Shown: positions 27,181 through 36,318, counted from the first letter of the stretch. The stretch: DNA of 64,000 bases from Burkholderiales bacterium (GCA_016790635.1 JAEUOR010000002.1:124001-188000); one strand, 5' to 3'. Numbers and translations: made by a program. The notes: generated from the letters alone by a model not told the origin.

Positions 27181-27195
27181 TAATGATTCTCATTA
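27181..27195 (-). promoter_or_regulatory. Fur-box-like palindrome 2 of the iron/heme operon
   Basis: TAATGA-TTC-TCATTA is a perfect 6-3-6 palindrome matching the centre of the Fur consensus. It lies 23 nt beyond the first box, which suggests cooperative Fur binding. The surrounding 60 nt are markedly AT-rich compared with the window. Confidence 0.72.
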
Positions 27196-27239
27196 ATTAG
27201 GGGGGGGATTCCCGTCCATGGGTTGTGGTCTTTGACATG

Positions 27240-27270
27240 CGGACGAAAAAAAAGCCCCTTGCGGGGCTTG
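27240..27270 (-). terminator. Rho-independent terminator of the Tim44-like gene
   Basis: On the minus strand AAGCCCC-GCAA-GGGGCTT is followed by a run of T (the eight A at 27246-27253 on the plus strand). It is downstream of the 27324 stop and upstream of the Fur boxes, and insulates the iron/heme operon from read-through. Confidence 0.85.
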
Positions 27271-27323
27271 GGGCGAAATCCGCGCCAGCGACTGCCGGCA
27301 CGGATGTCACGCTGACAGTGGAA

Positions 27324-28319
27324 TCAATGTTTGGTTGCGGATTCCTGCTGAATTCCTGCGACCACCCAGCTCGCTCTCGCGGACGCGGGTTTGGTCAGGT
27401 TCCATACCTCGGCAAACGGCATGGCGGGCGCATCGCGTCCTTCGCGGATCGTTCCGGACAGGCGCACGCTCGCCATGGTGGTGTCACCGAGTTCTTCGAC
27501 GCCCAAGAACTGGGCATCGAGCGAGACGACCTCGGTGACGCTTTCTTCGGCGCCGCGTGCGACCAGGTCGAGCTTGACCTCGGCGTAGACCTCGGGCGTG
27601 GTGAAGTCACGCAGGTCTTTCTCGTTGCCGGCATCCCAGGCGGCCTGCATGCGCACAAAGTACATCTTGGCGATGTGCAGGAAATTCTCCGTATCGAATC
27701 CCTCCGGAGTGATCCACGAGCCGCCGCCGGCCGTGCTGGTGGCAGGTGCAGGGGCGGGCGCGGCCTCACCCGCACCGCGTAGCGTAATGCCCTCGGTGAG
27801 GGAGCGCGCAGGCGCCGGGCCGGCCGGCTGCGCCGGTGCGGCGGAGAACGGCATGGCTGTCGCGGGAGTCTGACCTGCCCCCGGGCCGGCCCCCACGGTC
27901 GCTGCCGCGGGCGCGTTGCCGCGCTTGATCATGCGGAAGATGAACACGGCGGCCAGGATGGCCAGACCGATCATCAGGAACATCATCAGGGCTTCGGCAA
28001 ACGCGCCGCCCAGGCCCAGGTGCGACAGCAGCGCGGCAATGCCCAGCCCGGCGGCGATCCCGGCCAGGGGGCCGAGCCAGCGATTGCCGGCTGCGGCAGG
28101 CGCGGCTGCCGGCGGCGTCTGCGCCGGCGCAGCCTGGGCTTGCTGCTGCTTGGCAGGCGCGGCGGGCGCGGCCTGACGGTTGACGTTGTCGGACTGCTTG
28201 CCGACATTGCGCCCGCCGCCGAAGCGCTTGGCCGCATCGGCCTCGGGAATGGTCATGGCGGTGGTCATCAGTCCGGCGAACACCGCGATCGCGGCGCGCT
28301 TGATCCAGGGCTTGGTCAC
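27324..28319 (-). CDS. Tim44-like domain membrane protein
   Basis: A 331-residue protein starting at GTG 28319 behind GGAGACAATC. It has a signal or anchor segment (AAIAVFAGLMTTAMT), a low-complexity Ala/Pro/Gln region, then two close hydrophobic helices (LAGIAAGLGIAALLSHLG and MMFLMIGLAILAAVFIFRMI). A C-terminal Tim44/MRPL45-type domain spans about residues 205-325 (FLHIAKMYFVRMQAAWDAG, then DLRDFTTPEVYAEV). Such proteins are widespread in betaproteobacteria and their role is unclear. It is monocistronic with its own terminator. Confidence 0.87.
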   Translation of the reverse strand: MTKPWIKRAAIAVFAGLMTTAMTIPEADAAKRFGGGRNVGKQSDNVNRQAAPAAPAKQQQAQAAPAQTPPAAAPAAAGNRWLGPLAGIAAGLGIAALLSHLGLGGAFAEALMMFLMIGLAILAAVFIFRMIKRGNAPAAATVGAGPGAGQTPATAMPFSAAPAQPAGPAPARSLTEGITLRGAGEAAPAPAPATSTAGGGSWITPEGFDTENFLHIAKMYFVRMQAAWDAGNEKDLRDFTTPEVYAEVKLDLVARGAEESVTEVVSLDAQFLGVEELGDTTMASVRLSGTIREGRDAPAMPFAEVWNLTKPASARASWVVAGIQQESATKH

Positions 28320-28427
28320 GATTGTCTCCGTGAGGTTGATGAATGCCGGCGCAGCACGCACGGCCGTACGACAGAATGTGAGAATACTATGCATTGACAC
28401 CTTCTCGTAGACAAGGAAAACCCTCAA

Positions 28428-29408
28428 ATGTTCCGCCTTCGCTCCGCGTGCCGTCCGCTCTTCGTCGCTGCGGCGCTGGCCGCCACGGTCGCGCTGATAC
28501 CCGCCGCCGTGGCGCAGACCTACCCCGCCAAGCCGGTGCGCATCGTCGTCCCCTACGCGCCTGGCGGCGGCACCGACATCCTCGGTCGCCTGTTCGCGCA
28601 AAAGCTCACTGAGGCCTGGGGCCAGTCGGTGGTGGTCGAGAACCGTCCCGGTGCGGATGGCATCATCGGCACCGAGATGGTGGTGACCTCGCCGCCGGAC
28701 GGCCACAGCCTGGCCCTGGTGGTGGCGGCGCACGTGATCAACCCCTTCGTCAAGGCGAAGATGCCCTTCGACCCGATCAAGGACCTGTCGCCGATCACCC
28801 TGGTGGCGGCGTCTCCCTGGGTGGTGGTGGTCAACCCGACGGTCGCGGCGGGCAACATCCGCGAACTGATCGCGCTGGCCAAGGCCCAGCCCGGGCGCCT
28901 GTCCTTCGGTTCGTCCGAGCCTTCCTCGCGCCTGGCCGGCGAGCAGTTCAAGGCCAACGCAGGCGTCAACCTGCTGCACGTGCCCTACAAGGGCGGGTCG
29001 CAGATCATGACCGACCTTCTGGGCGGGCACATCCAGGTCGGCTTCACCAGCGTGCTCACCGTCTTGCAGCACTACAAGAGCGGCAAGTTGAAGGTCCTGG
29101 GCGTGGCCGGCAAGTCGCGCTGGCCCTCGATGCCGGACGTGCCGACGGTGGTGGAGGCCGGGCTGCCGGGTTATGAAACTTCGGCGTGGTACGGGCTCTT
29201 CGGCCCGCCCGGGCTGCCGATGGAATTGGCGCGGCGCGTGCAGGGCGAGTTTGCGCGCATCGTCAAGCTGCCTGACGTGGCCGAGCGCCTGACTTCACTC
29301 GGTGCGATCGCGGCCGCATCCACGCCCGAGGACTTCGCCGCATTCGCGCGCGCCGAGCATGCCAAGTACGGCAAGCTGGTCAAGGACGCGGGCATCATGC
29401 CGGAGTAG
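28428..29408 (+). CDS. Bug/TctC-family tripartite tricarboxylate transporter substrate-binding protein (1)
   Basis: A 326-residue periplasmic binding protein with a signal peptide ending AVAQ and the canonical Bug pattern TYPAKPVRIVVPYAPGGGTDILGR, VENRPGADGIIGTEMV, VPYKGGSQIMTDLLGGHI and SMPDVPTVVEAGLPGYE (short blocks: PAKPVRIVVPY, PGADGIIG, LPGYE). It probably binds a carboxylate. No TctA/TctB is in the window. It is divergent from the Tim44-like gene and convergent with the next Bug gene. Confidence 0.92.
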   Translation: MFRLRSACRPLFVAAALAATVALIPAAVAQTYPAKPVRIVVPYAPGGGTDILGRLFAQKLTEAWGQSVVVENRPGADGIIGTEMVVTSPPDGHSLALVVAAHVINPFVKAKMPFDPIKDLSPITLVAASPWVVVVNPTVAAGNIRELIALAKAQPGRLSFGSSEPSSRLAGEQFKANAGVNLLHVPYKGGSQIMTDLLGGHIQVGFTSVLTVLQHYKSGKLKVLGVAGKSRWPSMPDVPTVVEAGLPGYETSAWYGLFGPPGLPMELARRVQGEFARIVKLPDVAERLTSLGAIAAASTPEDFAAFARAEHAKYGKLVKDAGIMPE

Positions 29409-29455
29409 CACGCGGGCGCAACCGGCCGGCAGGCGACGGCGCGTTCAGGGCGTCG

Positions 29456-30421
29456 CTACTCGACCTTGACGTTGGCTTCGCGGATGATCTTGCCCCACTT
29501 GGCGACTTCGGCGCGCAGGAACGCAGCGGCCTCCTCCGGCGTGTTGCCGACCGGGATCACGCCCATGCCCTCGATGCGCTCCTTGAGCGCCTGGGAGCGG
29601 ATCGCCTTGGCCGTCTCGCCAGCCAGGCGATTGACGATGTCCGCCGGTGTGCCGGCCGGGGCCAAGGTCATGGTCCAGCTGCCGGCGGTGAAGCCGGGCA
29701 TGCCCGACTCGGCGAACACCGGCACCTCGGGGGCTGCCGCGATGCGTTTCTCGGCGGTGATGGCGATGGCCTTGATCTTGCCCGCCCGCACGTGCTGCAT
29801 CATGGTCGAGGGCACGTCGAAAAGGATGCCGATCTGCCCGCCGATCAGGTCGGTCAGCGCCGGCGCGGTGCCCTTGTAGGGGATGTGCTGCATCTTGGTC
29901 CCGGTCGCCAGCATGAGTCCTTCCATGGTCAGGTGCGCTGCGGCTCCGGAACCGGACGAACCGAAATTGATCTTGCCCGGATTGGCCTTGGCATGCGCGA
30001 TCACCTCGGCCACGGTCCTGGCCGGGAAGTCGTTGTTGGCCACCAGGATCAGCGGCGACACCGAGGTCAAGGACACCGGTACGAAATCCTTGACCGGATC
30101 GAAGGGCAGCTTGGGGTAGAGCGTGGCGTTGGCCGAGTGCGCGGCGATCACGGTGGCGAGCGTGTAGCCGTCGGCGGGCGCCTTGGCCAGCATCTCGACG
30201 CCGACGATGCTGTTGGCGCCGGGCCGGTTCTCGTAGATGATGTTCGCGTTCAAGGCTCGGCCCACCGCGTCGCCAACCAGGCGCGCCATGGTGTCGGTGT
30301 AGCCGCCCGGGGTATAGGGCACGATCATGCGAATGGGCTTGGCAGGCCAGGCCTGGGCCAATGCCGCCGGCACGGCAAGGCACATGAGGCAGGCGGCGAT
30401 GAGGCGCGACAGGGCGTTCAT
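29456..30421 (-). CDS. Bug/TctC-family substrate-binding protein (2)
   Basis: This 321-residue protein has a signal peptide ending ALAQA and the Bug motifs WPAKPIRMIVPYTPGGYTD, YENRPGANSIVGVEM, IPYKGTAPALTDLIGGQIG and VFAESGMPGFTAG. Its ATG overlaps the stop of the IclR gene (ATGA), so it is the last gene of the TRAP-hydroxylase-IclR operon. This suggests its ligand is linked to that pathway. Confidence 0.92.
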   Translation of the reverse strand: MNALSRLIAACLMCLAVPAALAQAWPAKPIRMIVPYTPGGYTDTMARLVGDAVGRALNANIIYENRPGANSIVGVEMLAKAPADGYTLATVIAAHSANATLYPKLPFDPVKDFVPVSLTSVSPLILVANNDFPARTVAEVIAHAKANPGKINFGSSGSGAAAHLTMEGLMLATGTKMQHIPYKGTAPALTDLIGGQIGILFDVPSTMMQHVRAGKIKAIAITAEKRIAAAPEVPVFAESGMPGFTAGSWTMTLAPAGTPADIVNRLAGETAKAIRSQALKERIEGMGVIPVGNTPEEAAAFLRAEVAKWGKIIREANVKVE

Positions 30422-31236
30422 GTTGTCTCCAATCGGTGGTTGTACCCGGATTGTGCACGCGCGGCGCGTGCCTGGGTAACAGGCGGCCCATCGCCCGCCG
30501 GCAGCGGCAGGTTGGCGATGACGCGGTCCGCGGCGGCGCGGATCATCGTGGCCAGGCGCTTTTCGTCGAATGCGGCATAGCGCTGCTTGCCGATGATCAG
30601 ACCGAGTGAGGCGATGATGCGATGCTCCGGGCTGGCCAACGGTACGCCGATGCCGACCAGCCCCGGATCGAGCTCGCCGTAGGTGACGCAATAGCCCGCG
30701 CGGCGGATGCGGCGCATTTCCGCGAGCAGGGTCTCGAAATCGCGCGCGAACGGCTCGGCGCGCGCCTGTCCGGCCGCAGCCTCGTGGAGTTTTTTCAGTC
30801 GCGCGCGCGGCAGCGCGGACAGGATGTTCCTGGACATCATGCCGCGGAACGGCGGCATGCGCCGGCCGCGCCCGAACGAGGCACTGATGCGCTCGCTGCC
30901 GGCTTCGTGGTGCACCGTGACGATGTTCTGTCCGTAGATGGTTGCCAGCACCGCGTCGCAACCGGTCTCGTCGGCCAGGTCGCGCATGGCCTGCTGGCTG
31001 GCGATGATGAGCGGATCGCCGACGCGGATGCGATGGTCCAGTTCGATCACGCGCGGGCCCAGCACATAGGTACCACCGGCGTCGCGCCGCAAGAGGCCGG
31101 AGTCGGACAATTCACGCACGTAGCGATAGCCGGTCGGGAGCGAGATGGCCAGGCGCTGCGCGATGGCCTCGGCAGTCCAGGCGGCGCTCTCGTCGAAAAG
31201 ATCGAGCACCGCCAGCATGCGCGCCAGGCTGCTCAT
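30418..31236 (-). CDS. IclR-family transcriptional regulator
   Basis: A 272-residue protein with an N-terminal winged helix-turn-helix (TAEAIAQRLAISLPTGYRYV, then DSGLLRRDAGGTYVLG) and an IclR effector domain (residues about 80-255, ending GPPVT region). It probably senses an aromatic or organic acid and controls the operon it belongs to or the divergent genes at 36160-36318. It starts 12 nt after the hydroxylase stop and overlaps the following Bug gene by four bases. Confidence 0.9.
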   Translation of the reverse strand: MSSLARMLAVLDLFDESAAWTAEAIAQRLAISLPTGYRYVRELSDSGLLRRDAGGTYVLGPRVIELDHRIRVGDPLIIASQQAMRDLADETGCDAVLATIYGQNIVTVHHEAGSERISASFGRGRRMPPFRGMMSRNILSALPRARLKKLHEAAAGQARAEPFARDFETLLAEMRRIRRAGYCVTYGELDPGLVGIGVPLASPEHRIIASLGLIIGKQRYAAFDEKRLATMIRAAADRVIANLPLPAGDGPPVTQARAARAQSGYNHRLETT

Positions 31237-31248
31237 GCCAGTCGAGGC

Positions 31249-32754
31249 TCAGGCCGCTCGCGCGTGCGGCAGCAGCGCGGCCAGCCGCGCCAGGCCAGCG
31301 GGGTCGCGCGCGATGCCGGCGACGTAACGGTCAGGGCGCAGCAGCACCGCGCGGGCGTCGTGCGCGTCAAGCCACGCGCGCAATCCCGGGTGGCGGTCGT
31401 CGAGTTCGACCACACCGGCGTCCCGCAGGCGACGGCGCGTCGCGCCGTCCGCATGATCGATCAGCGCGGCCTGGCCGATGAGGCCGAAGCGGCCACCCAG
31501 TTCGCAATCCAGCAGGCGGCCATCGGCGAGCTCGGGTTGCGGGAACGGCTGGCCGACCGGCGCCGGCTCATCGCTGCGCAGTCCCGGCCCCAGGCCCGGC
31601 GCTGGAAAGGTGAAGACCTCGGGGTCACCGGCCGCGAACTTGCGGTCGCGCTCGGCGGCGACGTCCGCATCGACGGTCTGGATGATCGCGCCCAGGCGCA
31701 CCGCCAGTTCGATGAAGGCGCGCACATGCGGCTTGCGCTCGGATTCGTAGGTATCCAGCAGCGCATCGGGTGCGTTGGCGCGCAGCACCAGCGCCAGCTT
31801 CCAGGCCAGGTTGGCGGCATCGCGGATGCCGGCACACATGCCCTGGCCGAGGAAGGGTGGCGTCTGGTGGGCGCTGTCGCCGGCGATCATGAGACGGCCG
31901 CGCCGCCAGCCATGCGCGATCACCGAATGGAAGGTGTAGACCACCGCGCGCTCGAGGTCGGCGTCATCCGGCGAGATCCACGGCGCGACCAGCTTCCAGA
32001 CGTTCTCCGGTCGCGCGATGGCCACCGGGTCGTCGCCCGGCATCAGCATGACCTCCCAGCGCCTCCGGTCCCCGCGCAGGTTGCAGTAGGTGATCGGGCG
32101 GGCCGGGTCGCAGTACTGCACGGTGTGGTCGGGCAGGCCGGGGTCGCGCTTCAAGAGCGCATCGAACACCAGCCAGGGCTGGTGCAGGCCCAGGTCCTCG
32201 GTGACACTGCCCATCAGGCGCCGCACCAGCGAGCGTGCACCGTCGCAACCGATCACGTAGCGGGCGCGAATGCCCAGCAGTTCGCCGTTGGCGCAGTTCT
32301 CGACTGAGAGGGACGCGCCGCTGCCGTCCTCGGCGATGGCGAAGACATCGTGGCGGGTCAGCACCTTGACCGCGGCGAAGCGGGCGAGGCCCTGGCGCAA
32401 TACGCGCTCCAGTTGCGGCTGGTTGAAATAGTGGTTGTTGGCGCAGCCGTGCGGGCCCTTGAGCGCGTTGCCGCCGCGCACCATCAGCACCTGTCCTTGC
32501 GCGTTGACGAACTCCATGGGTTTCAGGCCCGGGTGGGTCACCGCCTCGACCTCGGCCTTGAGACCCATGCTGTGGAAGACGCGCATGACCTCGCCGTCGA
32601 AGTGCACCGCGCGCGGCAGCGGATAGACCTCCGCGTCGCGTTCCAGCGCGATCACCGACACGCCGGCTGAGCCCAGCAGGTTGGCCAGCGCTGCGCCGAC
32701 CGGGCCGAGTCCGACGATGGCGACGTCGCACTCGTGCGCGATGGGCGGGCTCAT
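31249..32754 (-). CDS. FAD-dependent aromatic hydroxylase (MhpA/PheA-like)
   Basis: The 501-residue flavoprotein has the FAD-binding GxGxxG (VGLGPVGAALANLLG), the DG motif (YVIGCDGARSLVRR) and the GD motif (MIAGDSAHQTPPFLGQGMC) of class A monooxygenases. It most resembles 3-(3-hydroxyphenyl)propanoate hydroxylase. It would use NAD(P)H and oxygen to hydroxylate a phenolic acid. Its ATG overlaps the stop of the VOC gene (ATGA), a ring-cleavage candidate. The context is a TRAP-fed aromatic catabolic operon. Confidence 0.88.
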   Translation of the reverse strand: MSPPIAHECDVAIVGLGPVGAALANLLGSAGVSVIALERDAEVYPLPRAVHFDGEVMRVFHSMGLKAEVEAVTHPGLKPMEFVNAQGQVLMVRGGNALKGPHGCANNHYFNQPQLERVLRQGLARFAAVKVLTRHDVFAIAEDGSGASLSVENCANGELLGIRARYVIGCDGARSLVRRLMGSVTEDLGLHQPWLVFDALLKRDPGLPDHTVQYCDPARPITYCNLRGDRRRWEVMLMPGDDPVAIARPENVWKLVAPWISPDDADLERAVVYTFHSVIAHGWRRGRLMIAGDSAHQTPPFLGQGMCAGIRDAANLAWKLALVLRANAPDALLDTYESERKPHVRAFIELAVRLGAIIQTVDADVAAERDRKFAAGDPEVFTFPAPGLGPGLRSDEPAPVGQPFPQPELADGRLLDCELGGRFGLIGQAALIDHADGATRRRLRDAGVVELDDRHPGLRAWLDAHDARAVLLRPDRYVAGIARDPAGLARLAALLPHARAA

Positions 32755-33323
32755 GCGTGGATTCCGGCCAGCATGCGCCGACGCATCTCCCCCACCCATT
32801 CCGCGCGCGGCTGGAACTTGGGTGCGGCGCGCGCCAGGCGTTCGGAGTGGGCCAGGATTTCGGTTTCGCTCAAGGCCATGTCGACCGGCTCGCGCAGGGG
32901 CTGCTCGCAATACCAGGGCGTGTCGAAGAACACCTCGATGCGCGTGCCTTCCGGGTCGCGGAAATAGATCGAGATCGCGTTGCCGTGGGTGGCTGGCGAG
33001 ATTTCGCTCACTCCCGGTTCGGCGGCGAGTCGCGCGTGCAGGTCCTTGAGGTAGGCGATGCCGGGTACGCGGAACGACACCTGGTTGACGATGTTGTAGT
33101 CATTGTCGGTCGGGCGCCCGTTGGCGAGCACGATCTGGTGGTGCTCCTCGGGATCGCGCGACAGGAACACCAGGTCCACCGGGCCGCGCGGCGTCATGAG
33201 GTTGCCGCGGTCGGTGACGATGAAGCCCATGACGCGCTTGTAGAAGTCCTCCATGCGGGCGAGATCGCGGCAGTAGAAGCCGACGTGGCTGAAGGAGGGG
33301 CCGGAGGCGGCGAAAGGATTCAT
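32751..33323 (-). CDS. VOC-family protein, probable extradiol-dioxygenase-like enzyme
   Basis: A 190-residue protein of the vicinal-oxygen-chelate fold. Candidate metal ligands are His in FSHVGFYCRDL, His in HHQIVLANGR and Glu in GTRIEVFFDTPWYC. Two beta-alpha-beta-beta-beta units and a helical tail are predicted. It resembles catechol 2,3-dioxygenase-like proteins. Placed between a TRAP transporter and a phenol-type hydroxylase, it may open or modify the hydroxylated ring; the substrate is not known. Confidence 0.82.
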   Translation of the reverse strand: MNPFAASGPSFSHVGFYCRDLARMEDFYKRVMGFIVTDRGNLMTPRGPVDLVFLSRDPEEHHQIVLANGRPTDNDYNIVNQVSFRVPGIAYLKDLHARLAAEPGVSEISPATHGNAISIYFRDPEGTRIEVFFDTPWYCEQPLREPVDMALSETEILAHSERLARAAPKFQPRAEWVGEMRRRMLAGIHA

Positions 33324-33352
33324 GGCAAGGTTCCAGTCATGGTTGACAGGGT

Positions 33353-34654
33353 TTACTTGAGGAGCGCCGGCAGCCACAGCGCCAGCGCGGGAAAGGTCGC
33401 GATCAGTGCGAGCAGGATGAGGTCGGCGAGGATGAAGGGCGTGACGCCGCGATAAATGGTGCGCATCGGGATGTCGGGCGCCATGCCGTGCAGCACGAAA
33501 ACGATCACCCCGACCGGCGGGATGATCATGCCCAGTTCGATGATCACCACGTTGATGATGCCCCACCAGATCGGGTCGTAGCCCAGGTTGGTGATGACCG
33601 GCAGCGCGAAGGGGAGCGTGATGAGCATGGCGGCGATCTCGTCGAACACCGCGCCCAGCGCCAGGTAGGCCGCCAGCATGATCGCGATCACTGCCAGCGG
33701 CGGAATGGTGAGCGAGGCGATCGCCGCGATCAGCGCCTCGGGTACCTTGGCCGCGGTTATGAAGTAGGTGAAGACCGACGCACCGATGATGATCATGTAG
33801 ATCATCGCGGTGGCGGTCGCGGTGTCGCGCATTCCTGTCCACAGCACCTTGCCGTTGAGCCGTCCGCGCACGAGCGCGAACACCAGCGACAGGACGGCAG
33901 CAACCGAGGCCGCCTCGTTGACCGTGAAGACACCGCTGTAGAGCCCGGCGAAGATGGTCAGCATGAGGACGATCACCGGGCCGGCGCGCCGGAGGGCCGC
34001 GATGCGCTCGGGCCACGGCACCGCCGGGCCGACCGGCGCCAGGCTCGGATCGAGGCACACCGCGATGGCGATCGCCAGCATGTTGAGCGTGATGATCAGG
34101 AGCGCCGGGATCACGGCAGCGATGAAGAGATCGAAAATGAAGGTCCGTGCGACGATGCAGTAGAGGATCATCACCACCGAGGGCGGGATCAGGGACTTGA
34201 GCGCGCCTCCGGCGGCGATCGTGCCGGTCGCGAAGGCGTCCGAGTAGCCGCGCCGCTGCATCTCCGGCAAGGCCGCCTTGGCGAAGGTCGCGGCCGTCGC
34301 GGTGGAGCTGCCGCACACCGCGCCGAACACCGCGCAGCCGCCGACGGTGGCGTAGCCCAGTCCGCCGCGGCGATGCCCGAGGAAGGCCGCCGCCGCGTTG
34401 TAGATGTCGGCGGAAAAGCCGGCCGCGGTCGCGAACGTGCCCATGATCAGGAACAGCGGAACGGTTGCCAGATCGACGTTGGACAGGAGTGCGGAGGGGT
34501 CGTTGGCCAGGATGGTCAGGGCCGGCGTCCAGCCGGTCTGCAGGGCGAAGCCGACCACGCCGACGATGATCATCGCGAACGCGATCGGCACCTGCAGGAG
34601 GATCAGGACGCACAGGGCCGCCAGGCCCAGCGCACCGATCAGGAGAGGTGTCAC
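33353..34654 (-). CDS. TRAP transporter large permease (DctM type), second system
   Basis: A 433-residue multi-helix permease with the DctM signatures VFGAVCGSSTATAATFAKAALPEM and GGALKSLIPPSVVMILY. The start is GTG 34654, overlapping the small permease stop (GTGA). It belongs to a DctP-DctQ-DctM set at the head of the aromatic catabolic operon and is followed 29 nt later by the VOC gene. Confidence 0.92.
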   Translation of the reverse strand: MTPLLIGALGLAALCVLILLQVPIAFAMIIVGVVGFALQTGWTPALTILANDPSALLSNVDLATVPLFLIMGTFATAAGFSADIYNAAAAFLGHRRGGLGYATVGGCAVFGAVCGSSTATAATFAKAALPEMQRRGYSDAFATGTIAAGGALKSLIPPSVVMILYCIVARTFIFDLFIAAVIPALLIITLNMLAIAIAVCLDPSLAPVGPAVPWPERIAALRRAGPVIVLMLTIFAGLYSGVFTVNEAASVAAVLSLVFALVRGRLNGKVLWTGMRDTATATAMIYMIIIGASVFTYFITAAKVPEALIAAIASLTIPPLAVIAIMLAAYLALGAVFDEIAAMLITLPFALPVITNLGYDPIWWGIINVVIIELGMIIPPVGVIVFVLHGMAPDIPMRTIYRGVTPFILADLILLALIATFPALALWLPALLK

Positions 34655-35148
34655 GCGTCGCGCCCGCGCATGTCCGCCATCTGGCGCAGGAGCACGATGG
34701 CCTGCACCACGGCACCCGCGGCCAGGATGGTCGCGACGCCGTACCAGAACGGCGCGCGCGGCCACTTGAGGATCCAGGTGGTCTCGCCGGCCTGCGCGAT
34801 CTTGCCGGCGTAGACGAAGAACTGCCAGCAGATCACCGCCATGACGAGAGTCACGAGGATCGTCGCCGCGAGGTCCAGCCAGCGTGCGGCGCGCGCGCCG
34901 AGCGCGGCCTCTGCGACACGGATGGTGATGTGACTGCGCTCGGCCAGGCCCACCGGCAGCAGGCAGGCCACGGCCACGGCGATGACGAGCGAACCGACGT
35001 CGCGCACTCCCTCGATGGGCGCGTTGAAGAGCCAGCGCGCCAGTCCGTCGGCCAGTGTCATCGCAGCCAGGCACAGGAGTGCGGCCAGGCCCACGGCCGA
35101 GAGCGCACGCGCCGCTCCCAGGGCGGCGCGCTCGAGCACGGCGATCAT
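34651..35148 (-). CDS. TRAP transporter small permease (DctQ type), second system
   Basis: A 165-residue protein with four hydrophobic helices. The segment FNAPIEGVRDVGSLVIAVAVACLLPVGLAERSHI (key: GVRDVGSL, ERSHI) is the usual DctQ helix II-III region. It starts 3 nt after the DctP stop and overlaps DctM by four bases, so the three transporter genes are tightly coupled. Confidence 0.87.
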   Translation of the reverse strand: MIAVLERAALGAARALSAVGLAALLCLAAMTLADGLARWLFNAPIEGVRDVGSLVIAVAVACLLPVGLAERSHITIRVAEAALGARAARWLDLAATILVTLVMAVICWQFFVYAGKIAQAGETTWILKWPRAPFWYGVATILAAGAVVQAIVLLRQMADMRGRDA

Positions 35149-35151
35149 GCG

Positions 35152-36159
35152 CTACTTGCCGCCGCGGACCCGCGCGATCTCGGCCTCGACCAGCTTGAAC
35201 AGTTCCTGGTTGCGCGGTGCCTTGGCCAGCCATTCGTCAACCACCGGCTTCATGGTCTTTTGCATCGCATCGAGGTCGGCGGCCGAAGGCATCACGACCT
35301 TGCGCTTGGGGTCGGCCTGCAGGCGCTTGACCAGGGAATCGTTGTAGGCCTGGATACCGTCATTGAAGCGTGTCGCGGTCCACATGCCGCTGTGCTTGCG
35401 GATCGCGTCCTGGCAGGCCTTGGGCGCGGCGTCGAATTTCTTCTTGTTCATGAGGATGGCCAGCGGCACCACGCCCAGGCGCGTGAAGAAATGGCTGTTG
35501 GTGACCCGGTCGATGCCGAAGTCGAACAGCGGCGAAGGGTGCGAGGTGGTCGCGTCGATGGTGCCGCGACCGATGGCTTCGGGAATCTCGGTCACCGGCA
35601 TGCCCACCGGCACCCCGCCGAAGGCGCGGATCGCGGCGCCCTCGATGGCGCTGACCGAGCGGATCTTCTTGCCTTTCAGGTCGGCCACCGAGTTGATCGG
35701 AAAGCGCGCGTGGATGCTGTAGGGCGCGGTGCCGAAGACGCCGATCGGAAAGAAGTCGTCGTAGCCCCTGATCTGTCCCCCGGCGACCAGGCGGGTCAGG
35801 ACCAGGGTGGCCTCGGGCAGGTCGCGAAACAGTCCCGGCAGTTCGAAGACCTCGTTTTCCTGAAAGCGCCCGGGCGTGTAGGCGGCGATCACCCAGGCGA
35901 TGTCCGCCACGCCATCAAGCACCATCTGCGCTTGCTGCACGGGGCTCCTGCCCAGTGCGCCATTGGGAAAGGTCTCGATCTCGCAGGCGCCAGCGGCATC
36001 CTTGTTGACCGCGTCGGCAAACGGCTTCATGACCGTGATGAAGGTCTGTTCCTTGTCCGGGGTGAAGACGGCGAACTTGAATTTTTGCGCCTGGGCCTGC
36101 GCGGGCGCGGCGAGGATGGTGGCGCAGAGTGCAGAAGCCAGGGTCAGGGCGAATCGCAT
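35152..36159 (-). CDS. TRAP transporter substrate-binding protein (DctP type), second system
   Basis: The 335-residue periplasmic protein has a signal peptide ending AQAQ and DctP motifs FPNGALGRSPVQQAQMVLDG, ADLKGKKIRSVSAIEGAAIRAFGG and the C-terminal DEWLAKAPRN helix. It presumably captures the aromatic or carboxylic substrate of the downstream hydroxylase. It is the first gene of a seven-gene minus-strand operon, reading away from PhyH across a 159-nt spacer with GCAAT repeats. Confidence 0.92.
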   Translation of the reverse strand: MRFALTLASALCATILAAPAQAQAQKFKFAVFTPDKEQTFITVMKPFADAVNKDAAGACEIETFPNGALGRSPVQQAQMVLDGVADIAWVIAAYTPGRFQENEVFELPGLFRDLPEATLVLTRLVAGGQIRGYDDFFPIGVFGTAPYSIHARFPINSVADLKGKKIRSVSAIEGAAIRAFGGVPVGMPVTEIPEAIGRGTIDATTSHPSPLFDFGIDRVTNSHFFTRLGVVPLAILMNKKKFDAAPKACQDAIRKHSGMWTATRFNDGIQAYNDSLVKRLQADPKRKVVMPSAADLDAMQKTMKPVVDEWLAKAPRNQELFKLVEAEIARVRGGK

Positions 36160-36211
36160 GGGCTGTCTCCGATAGGGGTGAAAAGCGACGCTGCGTATGG
36201 CGTGCGGAACC

Positions 36212-36262
36212 GCAATGTATTGCAAAAATTATCACATTGCAATAATCTTCCCAGAAATATTG
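36212..36262. promoter_or_regulatory. GCAAT/ATTGC repeat array between divergent DctP and PhyH genes
   Basis: The spacer holds the dyad GCAAT-GT-ATTGC (36212-36223), an inverted pair TATTGCAA (36218-36225) and TTGCAATA (36237-36244), and a further ATTGC at 36258-36262. This AT-rich array is a good candidate operator for both transcripts, perhaps bound by the IclR protein of the operon. The binding protein is inferred. Confidence 0.55.
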
Positions 36263-36318
36263 CGGCTCGGGGCAGGCAACGGTCTTGCCGGCACGCTGCG
36301 ACCAATGCGGAGACGACC

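Noticed and set aside
34648-36318. Over 550 codons of open frame running into the PhyH gene
   Set aside because: It is antisense to DctQ and DctP, has no domain, and PhyH has a normal start at 36319.
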